This document shows, in pieces, positions 1 to 37,356 of a DNA stretch of 64,000 nt. The notes under the pieces are model-generated. The model made no database searches. It saw only the letters and a program-made list of their open reading frames with translations, and was not told the DNA's origin. A program made the translations under genes and the position numbers. Numbering within the stretch: the stretch's first letter is position 1; each line of letters begins with the position of its first letter. The stretch covers positions 2,615,022 to 2,679,021 of the forward strand of contig CAVUMC010000002.1 in assembly GCA_963742535.1 (NCBI GenBank). The letters are read 5' to 3'. The DNA comes from VRUE01 sp963742535. GTDB taxonomy: Bacteria; Actinomycetota; Thermoleophilia; Solirubrobacterales; 70-9.

Positions 1-3000
1 GCGGAAGCACTCGACCTGATCGCCGGCAAGGAGCAAGAGATCTCACTGGCGGCGATCAACTCGCCCAGCTCCTGCGTGATCTCGGGGGTCGAGTCCGCGA
101 TCGATGAGTGCGAGGCCACTTGGAAGGAGCAGGGCAAGCGAGCCAAGCGCCTCGACGTCTCCCACGCCTTCCACTCGCCGCTGATGGAGCCGATGCTGGA
201 GGAGTTCGCGGCGGTTTGCGAGAGCCTCGACTTCAACGCGCCCCAGACCCCGATCGTCTCCTGTCTCACTGGCGAGTTGCTCACCGAGGAACAGGCAACT
301 GACCCCAGCTACTGGGTGACCCATGTGCGCCAGCCGGTTCGTTTCGCCGCCGCGGTCTCGACCCTGCTCGGCGAAGGCACTACGACCGCGCTCGAGCTCG
401 GCCCGGACCCCGTGCTCTGTGCGATGGCGGATGAGTGCCTGGGTGAGGGTCAGGAGCTCACGCTTGCGCCGGCTCTGCGCTCCGGGCACCCCGAGCCGCA
501 AAGCGCCTTGGGTGCTCTCGCCACCGCCCACGCGACTGGCGCGCCGGTCAACTGGGATGCCTTTTTCAAGAGCTCAGGCGCAAGGGTCATCCCGCTTCCC
601 ACCTACGCCTTCCAACGCAAGCGCTACTGGCTAGCCCCGCAAAGCAGGGGAGCGGATCCCGCCGCGATCGGTCACACGCCCCTTGACCACCCCTTCCTGG
701 CAGCCGCGATCGAGGAGCCCGAAGGCCTCTCGCTCAGCGGCCGCATCTCCCTCGCGGAGCACCCGTGGCTATCCGACCACGCCCTTGCCGGCCAGGCGAT
801 CCTGCCCGGCACCGCTTTCTTGGAGGCGGCGCTTTACGCCGGTGAGCAGGCAGGTGCGCCCGTAGTCGAGGAGCTCTTGCTGCAAGCCCCGCTTCCACTC
901 GGTGACACACCGGTGACGCTGCGGGTCTCACTCTCCGCACCCGAGGAAGGGAGGCGCGAGTTCTCGATTCACTCCCGCCCCGAAGGGGAGGACGCCCAGT
1001 GGGCAAAGCACGCGAGCGGCACCCTCGCCGAGGGCGCGCCGGCCCAGTTGGAGCCCCTCGCTGAGTGGCCCCCGCCGGGGGCCGAAGAGGTCGAGGTCGA
1101 TCACCTGCGCGCCCGCCTGGCCGAGGCCGGCTTCGACTACGGCGAGTCCTTCCAGGGCCTCACCGCTGCTTGGCAAGACGGCGAGGAGATCTACACCGAA
1201 GCGTCCCTGCCGGAGGCGCTCGCGAGCGATGGCTTCCTGATCCACCCGGCTCTGCTCGACTCATCGCTTCACCCCTCCACCCTGGCGGCGGGAGAGGAGA
1301 TGCGCCTGCCGTTCTCCTTCGCCGGGCTCTCCCTTGCTGCTCCTGCTCGCGACGTGTTGCGGGTGCGCATCTACGGCGGTGGAGAGCAGGCCCGGATCGA
1401 GCTCTTCGACGACCTCGGCGCTCCCCTCGGCCTGATCGAGAAGGCGACCTCACGAGCCTTCGACCCGACCGCCCTGCGCGCGGGAAGTGGTCCCGACCCC
1501 CTTTACGCGCTGCGCTGGGAGCGTGCCGAGCTGGATCAGGGAGAAGACGCGGAGGCGTCGAGCCAAGAGCGGGGAGAGGCCGAGCTCTGGCGTGCCCCGG
1601 AGGACATGAGTCCCAAAGAGGCCACCCTCGTCCTCCTGGCAAAGCTCCAGGACTTCCTTGCCGCCGAAGACGAGGGCTCCCGTCTGGCGGTCGTCGTCAA
1701 TGGCGCCTTTGCGACGGAGGCCTCGGAGTCCCCCGAGCCGACTCAAGCCGCACTCGCCGGACTCGTTGGCTCCGCCGCCTCTGAGCACCCCGGGCGCGTC
1801 TTCTTGATCGACAGCGATGGCAGCGATGCCTCCGAGGAGGCGCTGCGGGCCGCGCTCGCCGGCGCCGAGCCCCAGCTCGCGCTGCGCGAGGGAAAGATCC
1901 TGGTGCCGCGGCTGGCAAAGGCCGAGCCCAACGGAGAAAAAGCGACGGAGCTCGACCCTGAGCGCACCGTCCTCATCACCGGCGCCACCGGCGGCCTCGG
2001 CCAACTGATCGCTGAGCACCTGATCGAGCACCGTGGGGCGGGGCATCTGCTCTTGGCGAGTCGTTCCGGCGACGAGGCGGAGGGCGCGAAAGAGCTGCGG
2101 GAGGAGTTGGAAGAGCTCGGAGCCGCTGTTCGCATCGCCGCCTGCGACGTCTCCGATCGTGAGCAGGTCGAGCAGCTGCTCGCCGGCATCGACCCCGAGC
2201 ATCCCCTCGGTGCCGTCATCCACTGCGCCGCCGTTCTCGACGACGCAACCGTGCAGGGCGCAGGCCCCGAGCAGATCGAGCGCGTCTTCGCTCCCAAGGT
2301 CGACGGCGCGCAGAACCTCAGCGAGTTGACCAAGGAGCTCGAGCTCACCCACTTCGTCTGCTTCTCCTCGGTCTCCGGCCTCTTCGGCACTCCGGGCCAG
2401 GGCGCCTACGCCGCTGCCAACCGCTACCTCGACGTGCTCGCCCAGCAGCGGAGCGCTGCGGGACTCCCCGCCACCTCGATTGCCTGGGGGCTGTGGCAGC
2501 GCGAGAGCGGCATGAGCGGGGGGGTCGGTGAGGTCGATGCCGCCCGCATCGCCCGCGGCGGGGTCGCATCGCTAAGCGATGAGCGGGGCCTCGCGCTCTT
2601 TGACAGCGCGCTGTCCAGTGGCGAACCGCTCGTCGCCGCCGTAGCGCTCGATCGCGCGGTGCTGGGCGCACGGGCCAAGGCCGGCACCCTGCACCCACTC
2701 CTGGCAGGGATCGCGCCGCGGGTCAAGGCGCCGGTTCGCGCCTCGGGCGCTCTCGCCGCCCTGCCCGTGCAGGAGCGCGATCGAAAGCTCACCGAGCTGG
2801 TCCGCGCCGAGGTCGCCGCGGTGCTGGGCCACAAGGAGGGGTCGAGCATCGACCCCGCGGCAGCCTTCAGGGAGCTCGGCTTCGACTCTCTCGCCGCGGT
2901 CGAACTGCGCAACCGGCTCAACGTGGCGACCGGCCTGCGGATCGCCTCGACCGCGGTCTTCGACTATCCCAATGTCGCCGCCCTGGCCGCTCACCTGAGC

Positions 3001-3009
3001 GAGCGGATG
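1..3009 (+). other. PKS module 0 (partial): AT(part)-DH-KR-ACP, malonyl type
   Basis: AT C-terminal part at 1-640 with HAFH (malonyl-type selectivity motif). DH at about 685-1500 with HALAGQAILP (catalytic His codon 778) and LLDSSLHP (Asp of the second motif). KR at about 1960-2625 with TGATGGLG, a VLDD motif typical of B-type ketoreductases, and catalytic Ser and Tyr in FSSVSG and GQGAYAAAN. ACP at about 2770-3009 with the phosphopantetheine Ser codon at 2887. All domains look active, so the module should leave an alpha,beta-alkene. Its KS and the AT nucleophile lie left of the window. Confidence 0.88.
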
Positions 3010-6000
3010 TCGGGCGCGGCCCTCACTCGGGAGGCGAAGCGCAGGGTGCGCTCGTCCGAGGAGCCGATCGCGATCGTCGGCATGGCCTGCCGCCTGCCCG
3101 GCGGGGTCGCTTCGCCGCAGCAGCTCTGGGAGCTGGTGCGCGAGGGTCGCGACGCGATTGGCCCGTTGCCGGCAGATCGTGGCTGGGACCCCGAGCGGGC
3201 CTACGTCGTTCATCCCGACAGCCCCGACTACCTGCGTCAGGGTGGCTTCCTCCTGGACGCCGCCGAGTTCGACTCCGCCTTCTTCTCGATCTCCCCGCGC
3301 GAGGCGACGGATATGGATCCTCAGCAGCGCCTGGCGCTTGAATCCTCCTGGGAGGCGCTGGAGGACGCGGGGATCGACCCGCTCGGGCTGCGTGGTTCCG
3401 AGACCGGAGTCTTCACCGGGGTGATGTACCACGACTACGGAGTGGCGGAGGGAGAGTCCTCCAGTGGCGCCGGCGCTGCCTCCAGCGCCAATGCGGGTCG
3501 CGTCTCCTACACGCTCGGCCTCGAGGGCCCGGCGATGACTGTCGACACCGCCTGCTCTTCCTCGCTGGTCGCGATCCACCTGGCGGCGGGAGCCCTGCAG
3601 CGCGGTGAGTGCGACCTCGCCCTGGCCGGCGGCTCCACCGTGCTTGCCTCGTCCTCGGCCTTCGCCTACTTCTCAAATCAACGGGGGCTGGCGGCGGACG
3701 GGCGAAGCAAGTCCTTCTCCGAGCGAGCCGATGGCGTCGGCATCTCCGAGGGTGTCGGCGTCCTGGTCCTCGAGCGGCTCTCGGACGCCGAAGCCAACGG
3801 CCACCACGTCCTCGCCACGATCCGCGGCACCGCGGTCAACCAGGACGGTGCCTCGAACGGGATCACCGCCCCCAACGGCCCCTCGCAGGAGCGGGTGATC
3901 CGCCAGGCCCTCGCCAACGCCGGCCTCGCGCCGCAAGAGATCGACATGGTCGAGGGCCATGGGACTGGCACCGCGCTGGGCGATCCGATCGAGGCCGGGG
4001 CCCTGCTCGCCACCTACGGCCAGGAAAGAGATGAGCCACTGCGACTTGGCTCCTTGAAGTCGAACATCGGCCACGCCCAGGCCGCAGCCGGCGTCTCGGG
4101 CGTGATCAAGGCGGTGCTTGCGATGCGCGCGGGCACGATGCCGAAGACGCTTCACGCCGACCAGCCGTCTTCGAAGATCGATTGGGAGGCGGGCAAGATC
4201 GAGCTGCTCACCGAGGCGCGCGAGTGGGAGGCAACCGAGCACCCGCGCCGTGCCGGCGTCTCCTCCTTTGGAGCGACCGGCACCAACGCCCACCTGATCT
4301 TGGAGGAGGCGCCCGTAGCCGGACGGGACCCCGGCACGGGCGCTTCCTCCAAGGACCAAGACGGGGAGGAGAGCTCTTTCCCCGCTGGTCCTTTGCCGCT
4401 GCTCCTCTCCGCCAAAGGAGAGGAGGCGCTCGCCGCGCAGGCCGGCCGACTCGCGGCGCACGTCAACGAAAACCCCGAGCTCTCCCTCGCCGACCTCGCC
4501 TACTCCCTCGCAACGACCCGGGCGGGGTTGCAACGTCGGGCGGTCCTTCTCGCCGAGAGCGGGGAGGAGCTCGCCGAAGGGCTCGGTGCTCTCGCAAAGG
4601 GCGAGCACCCACCTAACGCAGTCCTCGCCATGGTGCCACCGAGCTCACGCCTCGCCTACCTCTTCACCGGCCAGGGGTCGCAGCGCCCGGGCATGGGCAA
4701 GGAGCTCTACGAGACCTACCCCGCCTACAGCGAGGCGTTGGATCAGGTCTGCCAAGAGATCGATCCGCTGATCGATCGCACTCTCGCCGAGCTGATCTTC
4801 AGCGAAGAGGGATCGAGCGAGGCGGCCGAGCTCGCACACACCACCTATGCCCAGCCGGCTCTCTTCGCCACCCAGGTGGCCCTCGGCCGTCTCTATGGGA
4901 GCTGGGGTTTGACGCCCGGGGCGATGGCAGGGCACTCGGTCGGGGAGATCTCGGCCGCCCACCTCGCCGGCGTCCTCTCGCTGGAAGACGCGGCGAAGCT
5001 CGTTTGCTCGCGCGGTGTGTTGATGGGGGCCCTGCCGACCGGCGGGGCGATGCTGGCGATCGAGGCGACTGAGGCGGAAGCCCTCGACCTGATCGCGGGC
5101 AAGGAGTCTGACCTCTCGCTGGCGGCGATCAACTCACCCAGCTCCTGCGTGATCTCGGGGGTCGCAGCGGCGATCGACGAGTGCGAAGCCACTTGGAAGG
5201 AGCAGGGCAAGAGGGCCAAGCGCCTCGACGTCTCCCACGCCTTCCACTCGCCGCTGATGGAGCCGATGCTGGAGGAGTTCGGCGAGGTCTGCGCGAGCCT
5301 CGACTTCAAAGCTCCCAAGTTTCCGATCGTCTCCTGTCTCACCGGCGAGCTCCTGACCGAGGAGCAGGCGACCGATCCCACCTACTGGGTCACCCACGTT
5401 CGCCAGCCAGTTCGCTTCGCCGCCGCGGTTTCGACCCTGCTCGGTGAAGGCACCACTACCGCCCTGGAGCTCGGCCCGGACCCCGTCCTTTGCGCGATGG
5501 CGGATGAGTGTCTTGGCGAGGACCAGGAGCTCACCCTCGCTCCGGCTCTTCGCTCCGGGCACCCTGAGCCCGCGAGTGCCCTTGGTGCTCTCGCGACCGC
5601 CCACGCCACCGGCGCCCCGGTTGACTGGGACGCCTTCTTCGAGGGCTCGGGTGCACGACAGGTTCCGCTCCCCACCTATCCCTTCCAGCGCCAGCGCTTC
5701 TGGCTCAGTCCCAAGATCAGAGGGGCGGATCCCACGGCCCTCGGCCAAGCTGCCCTCTCGCACCCCTTCTGGGCGGCGGCGATCGAGGAGCCCGAAGGCG
5801 AAGGCCTCTCGCTCAGCGGCCGCATCTCCCTCGCGGAGCACCCATGGCTATCCGACCACGCCCTTGCCGGCCAGGCGATCCTGCCCGGCACCGCTTTCTT
5901 GGAGGCGGCGCTTTACGCCGGCGAGCAGGCGGGTGCTCCCACCGTCGAGGAGCTGACCCTGCAGGCACCGCTGCCCCTCGGCGGCACCCCGGTGGCATTG

Positions 6001-7341
6001 CGGGTCTCGCTCTCAGCGCCTGAGGAAGGGAGACGGGAGTTCTCGGTCCACTCGCGGCTCGAGGAAGAGGGGGCCCAGTGGATCAAGCACGCGAGCGGCA
6101 CCCTTGCGGAGGGCGATCCCGCCGAGCCGGAGCCGCTGGAGGAGTGGCCTCCGTCCGGTGCCCGAGCGGTCGAGGTCGAGGACCTGCGTGCCCGCCTCGC
6201 CGAGGCAGGCTTCGACTACGGCGAGACCTTCGGGGGCCTCACTGCCGCTTGGCAAAGTGAGGGGGAGACCTGGGCGGAGGTTGCCCTCCCCGAGTCTCTC
6301 GGCAGCGAGGGCTTCCTGATCCACCCGGCCCTGCTCGACGCCGCCCTGCATCCCGTCGCCCTGGCCGAGGGACAGGAGATGCGCGTTCCCTTCTCCTTCG
6401 CCGGCATCGCCCTCACCGCGGCGGGCCCCACGAGACTGCGGGTGCGGATCGCGGCCGCGGGCGAGCAGGCCCGGATCGAGCTCTTCGATGACCTCGGCGC
6501 CCCCCTCGGCTTGATCGAGGCCGCCGTCGGCCGTCCCTTCGACCCCGCCACCCTGCCCACCAGCGTGGGAGCGCCTCTCTACTCAGTGCGTTGGGAGCGC
6601 GTCGAGCTGGGCGAAGGAGAGGACGCGGAGGCGTCGGACGAAGAGCAGGGGCGAGTCGAGCTTTGGCGTGCTCCCAACGATGCGGACACCAAAGAGGCAA
6701 CACTCGCGTTGCTGGCAAAGCTGCAGGACTTCCTCTCCGCGGAGAACGAGGACTCTCGTCTGGCGATCGTCGTCAATGGCGCCTTTGCCGTCGACGCCGC
6801 GGAGTCCCCCGATCCGACCCAGGCTGCGCTCGCGGGCCTTGCAGGCTCAGCGGCATCCGAGCACCCAGGCCGCGTCGTCCTGATCGACAACGATGGCGTC
6901 GAGGCATCCGAAGCGGCCTTGCAAGTCGCGCTCGGCAACCCCGAGCCCCAGCTTGCCCTGCGTCACGGAGAGCTCCTGGTCCCGCGACTGGCCAAGGCTG
7001 AGACCAGCGACGGGCAGGAGCCGATCGAGCTCGACCCCGAGCGCACCGTCCTCATCACCGGCGCCACCGGCGGCCTCGGCCAACTGATCGCCAAGCACCT
7101 GATCGAGCGCCACGGCGCAGGGCACCTGCTGCTTGCGAGCCGCTCCGGCGAAGCAGCCGAGGGCGCCGCGCAGCTGCGAGAGGAGCTCGAAGGACTCGGA
7201 GCTGCGATCCAGATCGCCGCCTGCGACGTCTCCGATCGCTCCCAGGTGAAGGAGTTGCTCGCCGGCATCGACCCCGAGCACTCCCTCGGCGCTGTCATCC
7301 ACTGCGCCGCCGTCCTCGATGACGCCACCGTGCAGAGCGCC

Positions 7342-7346
7342 GGCCC

Positions 7347-7347
<1 letters not shown>
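7342..7347 (+). other. Frameshift site in PKS A (one base missing in the KR of module 1)
   Basis: Here the sequence reads gccggcccgagcag. The equivalent position in the other modules reads gccggcaccgagcag (17460 region) or gcaggccccgagcag (2260 region), one base longer. Frame 1 homology ends and frame 3 homology begins exactly here. The local context is a C run, and I see no X-XXY-YYZ slippery heptamer, so programmed frameshifting is unlikely. Either an indel error in the assembly or a genuine inactivating mutation. Confidence 0.88.
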
Positions 7348-23517
<16,170 letters not shown>

Positions 23518-23525
<8 letters not shown>

Positions 23526-25602
23526 TGAGCAGAAACTGCGCGATTACCTGCGCCGGGTGACGATCGAGCTGACCGAGGAGCGCGAGCGGCGCCGCGAGCC
23601 GATCGCGATCGTCGGCATGGCCTGTCGCTACCCGGGTGGGGTGCGCTCTCCAGAGCAGCTCTGGCAGATGCTGGAGGAGGGGCGCGACGGCATCGTCCCG
23701 ATGCCCACCGATCGCGACTGGAACGCCGATGCGCTCTATGACCCCGACCCCGACCGCGCGGGCTCGATGTACGTGCGCGAAAGCGGCTTCATCGAGCGCG
23801 CCGGTGAGTTCGACGCCGAGTTCTTCGGCATCTCCCCGCGCGAGGCGCTGGCGATGGACCCTCAGCAACGGCTGCTGCTGGAAACGGCCTGGGAGGGGCT
23901 CGAGTCGGCCGCGATCGTCCCCACCGACCTGCAGGGCAGCAGGGTCGGGGTCTTCACCGGCCTGATGCACCATGAATACGGCGCCGGCCTGCTCGGCTCG
24001 CGGGAAGACGTCGAGGGCCATCTGGCCACCGGCACCGCCGGCAGCGTCGCCTCCGGCCGCATCTCCTATGTGCTCGGGCTCGAGGGCCCGGCGATGACCG
24101 TCGACACCGCCTGCTCCTCCTCGCTGGTGGCGATGCACCTGGCGGCGGCGGCGCTGCGGGCGGGCGAGTGCACGCTCGCCCTCGCCGGCGGGGCGACCGT
24201 GATGTGGAGCCCGGGTGCCTTCGTGCTCTTCTCCCGCCAACGCGGCCTCGCCCCCGACGGGCGCTGCAAGTCCTTCGCCGAGGGGGCCGACGGCACCGCC
24301 TGGGCCGAGGGCGCGGGGATGCTCGTCTTGGAGCGCCTCTCCGACGCCGAAGCCAAGGGTCACGAGGTCCTCGCCACGATCCGCGGCAGCGCGGTCAACC
24401 AGGACGGAGCCTCGAACGGCCTCACCGCCCCCAACGGTCCTTCACAGGAGCGGGTGATCCGCCAGGCCCTCGCCAACGCCGAGCTCAAACCCGCCGACAT
24501 CGACATGGTCGAGGCCCACGGCACCGGCACCACCCTCGGCGACCCGATCGAGGCCGGCGCCCTGCTCTCCACCTACGGCCAGGACCGCGAGCAGCCGCTC
24601 TGGCTCGGCTCGCTCAAGTCGAACATCGGCCACGCTCAGGCCGCCGCCGGGGTCGGCGGCGTGATCAAGACGGTGCTGGCGATGCGCGAGGGCACGATGC
24701 CGAAGACCCTCCACGTCGACGAGCCCTCCTCGAAGATCGAGTGGGGAGCGGGCAAGGTCGAGCTGCTGACCGAGTCGCGCGAGTGGGAGGCGGGGGACAG
24801 GCCGCGCCGCGCCGCCGTCTCTTCCTTCGGCATCAGCGGCACCAACGCGCACCTGATCTTGGAGGGTGCGCCCGCGAGCGACGAGGCGGAGACGGAGGCC
24901 CCTGCGGATTCCCCCGGCCCCCTTGCCTTCCCACTCTCGGCAAGGACGGACGCAGCGCTCGCCGGGCAGGCCTCCCGCCTCGCCACCCATATCGAGCAGA
25001 GCCCCGATCTCTCGCTTGCCGACCTGGCCTACTCGCTTGCGACCGGCCGCGCCCGGCTCGAGCAGGCGGCGGCGGTTGTGACGGCGAGCCGCGAGGAGCT
25101 GCTCTTGGGACTGGGCGCCCTCGCCCGCGGCGAGCGCCCGCCCGGCGCCGTCTTCGCCGAGCCCGCCCCGAGCCCGCGCCTCGCCTGCCTCTTCACCGGC
25201 CAGGGCTCTCAGCGCCCGGGCATGGGCAAGGAGCTCTACGAGACCTACCCCGCTTACCGCGAGGCGCTGGACGAAGCGCTGGCGCAGATCGACCCCCTGC
25301 TTGGCCGCTCTCTGGCGGAGCTCATCTTCAGTGCCGAGGGCTCACAAGAGGCCGCCGAGCTCTCCCACACCGCCTTCGCTCAGCCCGCCCTCTTCGCCAC
25401 CCAGGTCGCGCTCGCTCGTCTCTACGAGAGCTGGGGGCTCGGCGCCCGAAGCGATGGCCGGCCACTCGATCGGGGAGATCAGCGCCGCCCACCTTGCCGG
25501 CGTCCTCTCCCTCTCCGGCGCCGCCCGGCTCGTCTGCACCCGCGGCTCCCTGATGGGAGCCCTGCCCAAGGGCGGGGCGATGCTGGCGATCGAGGCGACT
25601 GA
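23518..25602 (+). CDS. Modular type I polyketide synthase B, left fragment (KS and first part of AT; frameshifted)
   Basis: The GTG start at 23518 overlaps the PKS A stop by 8 bases and is preceded by a G-rich stretch that can serve as ribosome binding site. It opens a charged coiled-coil docking helix (ADEQKLRDYLRR) directly before the KS motif EPIAIVGMACRYPGG. The ATG at 23525 is in the wrong frame. KS at about 23596-24870 has Cys 24112, VEAHGTGT and KSNIGHAQ. The AT begins near 25180 (LFTGQGSQRPGMG) and homology stops after SWGL near 25440; the remaining translation to 25602 is out of frame. The AT continues in the next frame, so this is one gene with a single indel. Confidence 0.92.
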
Positions 25603-28600
25603 GCGAGAGGCCTTGAAGCTGATCGCCGGCAGGGAGCAGGAGCTCTCGCTGGCGGCGATCAACTCGCCCACCTCCTGCGTCATCTCGGGAACCGAGTCCG
25701 CGATCAATGCCTGCGAAGCCGCCTGGAAGGGGGAGGGCAAGCGAGCCAAGCGTCTCGACGTCTCCCATGCCTTCCACTCGCCGCTGATGGAGCCGATGCT
25801 GGAGGAGTTCGGCGAGGTCTGTGCGAGCCTCGACTTCAAGGCTCCCGAGGCCCCGATCATCTCCTCTCTCAGCGGTGAGCTGCTCACCGCTGAGCAGGCC
25901 ACCGATCCCGGCTACTGGGTCTCCCACGTACGCCAGCCGGTTCGCTTCGCCGCCGCAATTGAGACCCTGCTGGCGGAAGGAACCACCGCCGCGATCGAGC
26001 TCGGCCCCGACCCCGTGCTCTGCGCGATGGCGGCTGAGTGCCTGGGTGAGGACCAAGAGCTCACCCTTGCTCCCGCTCTTCGCTCCGGGCGGCCGGAGCC
26101 CCAAAATGCCCTCGGCGCTCTCGCCACCGCCCACGCCGCCGGCGCTGCCGTCGAGTGGGAGGCCTTCTTCGAGGGTTCGGGCGCGAGGACGGTGCCGCTC
26201 CCCACCTACCCCTTCCAGCGCAAGCGCTTGTGGCTCACTCCTCAGGGCGCCGGTGGGACGGACCCCGCCGCACTCGGTCAAGCCGCGCTCGGCCACCCCT
26301 TCCTGGCGGCGGCGATCGAGGATCCCGAGGGAGAGGGCGTCTCGCTCAGCGGCCGCGTCGTCCTCGCCGAGCATCCCTGGCTCGCCGACCATGCCCTCGT
26401 CGGCACCGCGATCATGCCCGGCACCGCCTTCCTCGAGGCCGCGCTCTACGCCGGTGAGCGGGTGGGCGCTCCAACCGTTGAGGAGCTGATCCTGCAGGCG
26501 CCGCTGCCGCTCGGCGAGACCGCGGTGGCGCTGCGGGTGACGGTCGCCGCCCCAGTCGACGGCAGGCGAGCGCTTGCGATCCACTCCCGCCCCGAAGAAG
26601 AGGGAGCGCCGTGGACGAGGAACGCCGCCGGCACGCTCTCGGAGCGAACCGCCGAGCAGCCCGGGCCGCTCTCCGAGTGGCCGCCCTACGGCGCCGAAGA
26701 GATCGAGATCGAGGACCTGCGCACCCGTCTGGCCGAGGCCGGCTTCGAATACGGCGAGGCCTTCGAGTGCCTCTCGGCGGCCTGGCAGGGCGGCGGGGAA
26801 ATCTACATCGAGGCCTCCACGCCCGAGCAGCTCGACCAAGAGGGCTTCCTCGTTCACCCGGCCCTGCTCGACTCCGTCGGCAACGTGCTGCTCAGCGCTC
26901 CCGGCGATGGTGCCGACGGCAAGCTGCTGCTCCCCTACGCCTGGCGGGGGGTGCGGTTGAACCGCGCCGGCGTCTCCACGCTGCGCATGCGGATGTCGCA
27001 GTCCGAGGACTCCGGCTTCGCCGCCTTCGACAGCGATGGGGCGGTGGCGATCGGCGCCGAGTCGGTGGAACTGCGCTTCATCGACCGCGATGCCCTGCGG
27101 GCCACGGTCGGCGCCGACCGCTCGCTCTACAGCCTCGCCTGGCAGTCGCTTCCCGTCCCCGCCGCCGGGGACCACCCCGAGCCGGAGGTCTTCGACGTTC
27201 GCGCCGCCGCGGACGGCCCCGAGGCGCTCTGCGCCCGCGGCCTCGAGCGCATCCAGGGCTTCCTCGCCGAGGCGGAGCATGCGGAGACTCGCCTCACTGT
27301 TCTCACCCAAGGCGCTTTCGCCACCGACCCGGGAGAGTCCCCCGACCTCGCCCAGGCTGCACTCGCTGGCCTGGTCGGCTCCGCCGCCGCCGAGAGCCCC
27401 GGGCGCTTCGCCCTCCTCGACAGCGACGGCAGGGCCGCCTCGGAGGCGGCCCTGCAGGGCGCGCTCGCCAGCCAAGAGCCACAGCTGGCCCTGCGCGAGG
27501 GGGAGCTCCTGGCCCCGCGCCTCGCCCAGCCGACGGCGGGCGAGGCCGGGCCCGTCGCGCTCGATCCCGAGCGCACCGTCCTCGTCACCGGGGGCACCGG
27601 CGGCCTCGGCCGGCTGGTTGCCCGCCACCTGGCGGAGGTTCACGGCGCCAGGCACCTGCTCCTCGCCAGCCGCTCGGGCGAAGCGGCCGCGGGCGCGGGG
27701 GAGCTGCGGGAAGAGCTGGAGGAACTCGGCGCCGCGGTGGAGATCGCCGCCTGCGACGTCGCCGATCGCGCCCAGCTGCAGCAGTTGCTCGACGGCATCC
27801 TCCCGGCGCACCGCCTCGGCGCGGTGCTCCATTGTGCCGGCCTGCTCGAGGACGCCACCGTGCCCAACGCGAGCGCGGAGCAGCTGGCGCGCGTCTTCGC
27901 GCCCAAGGTCGATGCCGCCCTGCACCTGCACGAGCTGACCGCGGGGCTCGACCTGACTCACTTCGTCCTCTTCTCCTCGATCGCCGGTGTCTTCGGCGGC
28001 GCCGGCCAGGGCGCCTACGCGGCCGCCAACCGCTGTCTCGACGCGCTCGCCCAGGCGCGGCGGGCCGAGGACCTCGCCGCCACCTCGCTGGCCTGGGGCC
28101 TGTGGAACGAAGAAAACGCCGCCACGGCCGGTGCCGAGGCGTCCGAGGTCGCCCGCGTCTGGCGCCTGGCCGCTCAGCGCTTCGCCCTCCTGCCGCTTGC
28201 CCCCGAGCGCGGCCTGGCGCTCTTCGACGCCGCCCTCAACCGGCCCGAGGGGCTGCTCGTCCCGGTCGATCTCGATTTCGCCCTGCTGCGCGGCCGGGCT
28301 CGCACCGATTCCCTGCCCGCTCTATATAAGGGCCTGATTCGCGCCCCGGTCAAGTCCGGCGGCGAGGGTGGCTCGCTTGCCCGCCGCTTCGCCGAAGCCA
28401 GCGAGGCGAAGCGCGGGGGGCTCGTGCTCGAGGCCGTTCGCGGCCACGTCGCCGCTGTGCTCGGCCACGAAACCGCCGCGCAGGTCGCTCCCGACAAGGC
28501 CTTCAAGGACCTCGGCTTCGACTCGCTCGCCGCGGTCGAGCTGCGCAACCGGCTGGAGCTGGACAGCGAGCTGAGCTTCGCCTCCAGCCTCGCCTTCGAT

Positions 28601-28650
28601 TACCCGACTCCTGCCGCCGTGGCCGCATACCTGGTGGGGGAGCTTGGCTC
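23590..28650 (+). other. PKS module 5: KS-AT(frameshifted)-DH-KR-ACP, malonyl type
   Basis: The AT has GHSIGE and HAFH (malonyl). The DH keeps HALVGTAIMP (His 26390), but the second motif reads LLDSVGNVL, so the Asp is followed at +4 by Asn rather than the usual Gln or His; dehydration may be impaired. KR carries TGGTGGLG and LLED in place of VLDD, with Ser and Tyr retained in FSSIAG and GQGAYAAAN. The DH-KR linker is more diverged from modules 0-4, which makes this module a transition to the more distinct modules 6-8. Confidence 0.86.
25432..25448 (+). other. Frameshift site in PKS B (one extra base in the AT of module 5)
   Basis: Other ATs here read SWGL-x-PEAMAGHS. In this copy the DNA reads ctgggggctcggcgcccgaagcg in two frames: frame 1 gives SWGL up to 25440 and frame 2 gives PEAMAGHS from 25445. 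Removing one G would give SWGLAPEAMAGHS. The net change is +1 (or -2). The break lies just upstream of the AT nucleophile Ser, so an unrepaired product would have no AT activity, and therefore no product past module 4. Confidence 0.88.
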
Positions 28651-28899
28651 CGGCCCGGCAGCGGCGGGAGCGGGCTCGGCCGAGGAGCGGGAGATCCGCG
28701 ACGCCCTCGCCCAGATCCCGCTCGAGAGCTTGCGCGGGGCGGGGTTGCTCGGCGCCCTGCTCGAGCTCGTCGGCGGCGACGGTTCAGAGGAGGAAGCGGC
28801 GGAAGAACCGATCGAGCAAATCGACTCGATGGACATCGGCGACCTGGTGCAGCGCACGCTCGCCGGCGAGGACGCCGAGGAACCAGTGGGAGGGGCGGG

Positions 28900-28903
<4 letters not shown>
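25454..28903 (+). CDS. Modular type I polyketide synthase B, right fragment (rest of AT, DH, KR, ACP)
   Basis: AT homology resumes at about 25442 (PEAMAGHSIGE); 25454 is the first in-frame ATG, and is not a believable native start because it lies inside the AT core. Domains are AT to 26235 with HAFH (malonyl type), DH 26290-27090, KR 27560-28170, ACP 28380-28650 (Ser 28523), then a C-terminal docking tail containing the motif SMDIGDLVQ. No enoylreductase. The stop TGA overlaps the PKS C start as ATGA at 28900. The docking tail differs in type from those of PKS A and PKS C, which matters for subunit order. Confidence 0.92.
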
Positions 28904-37345
<8,442 letters not shown>

Positions 37346-37356
<11 letters not shown>

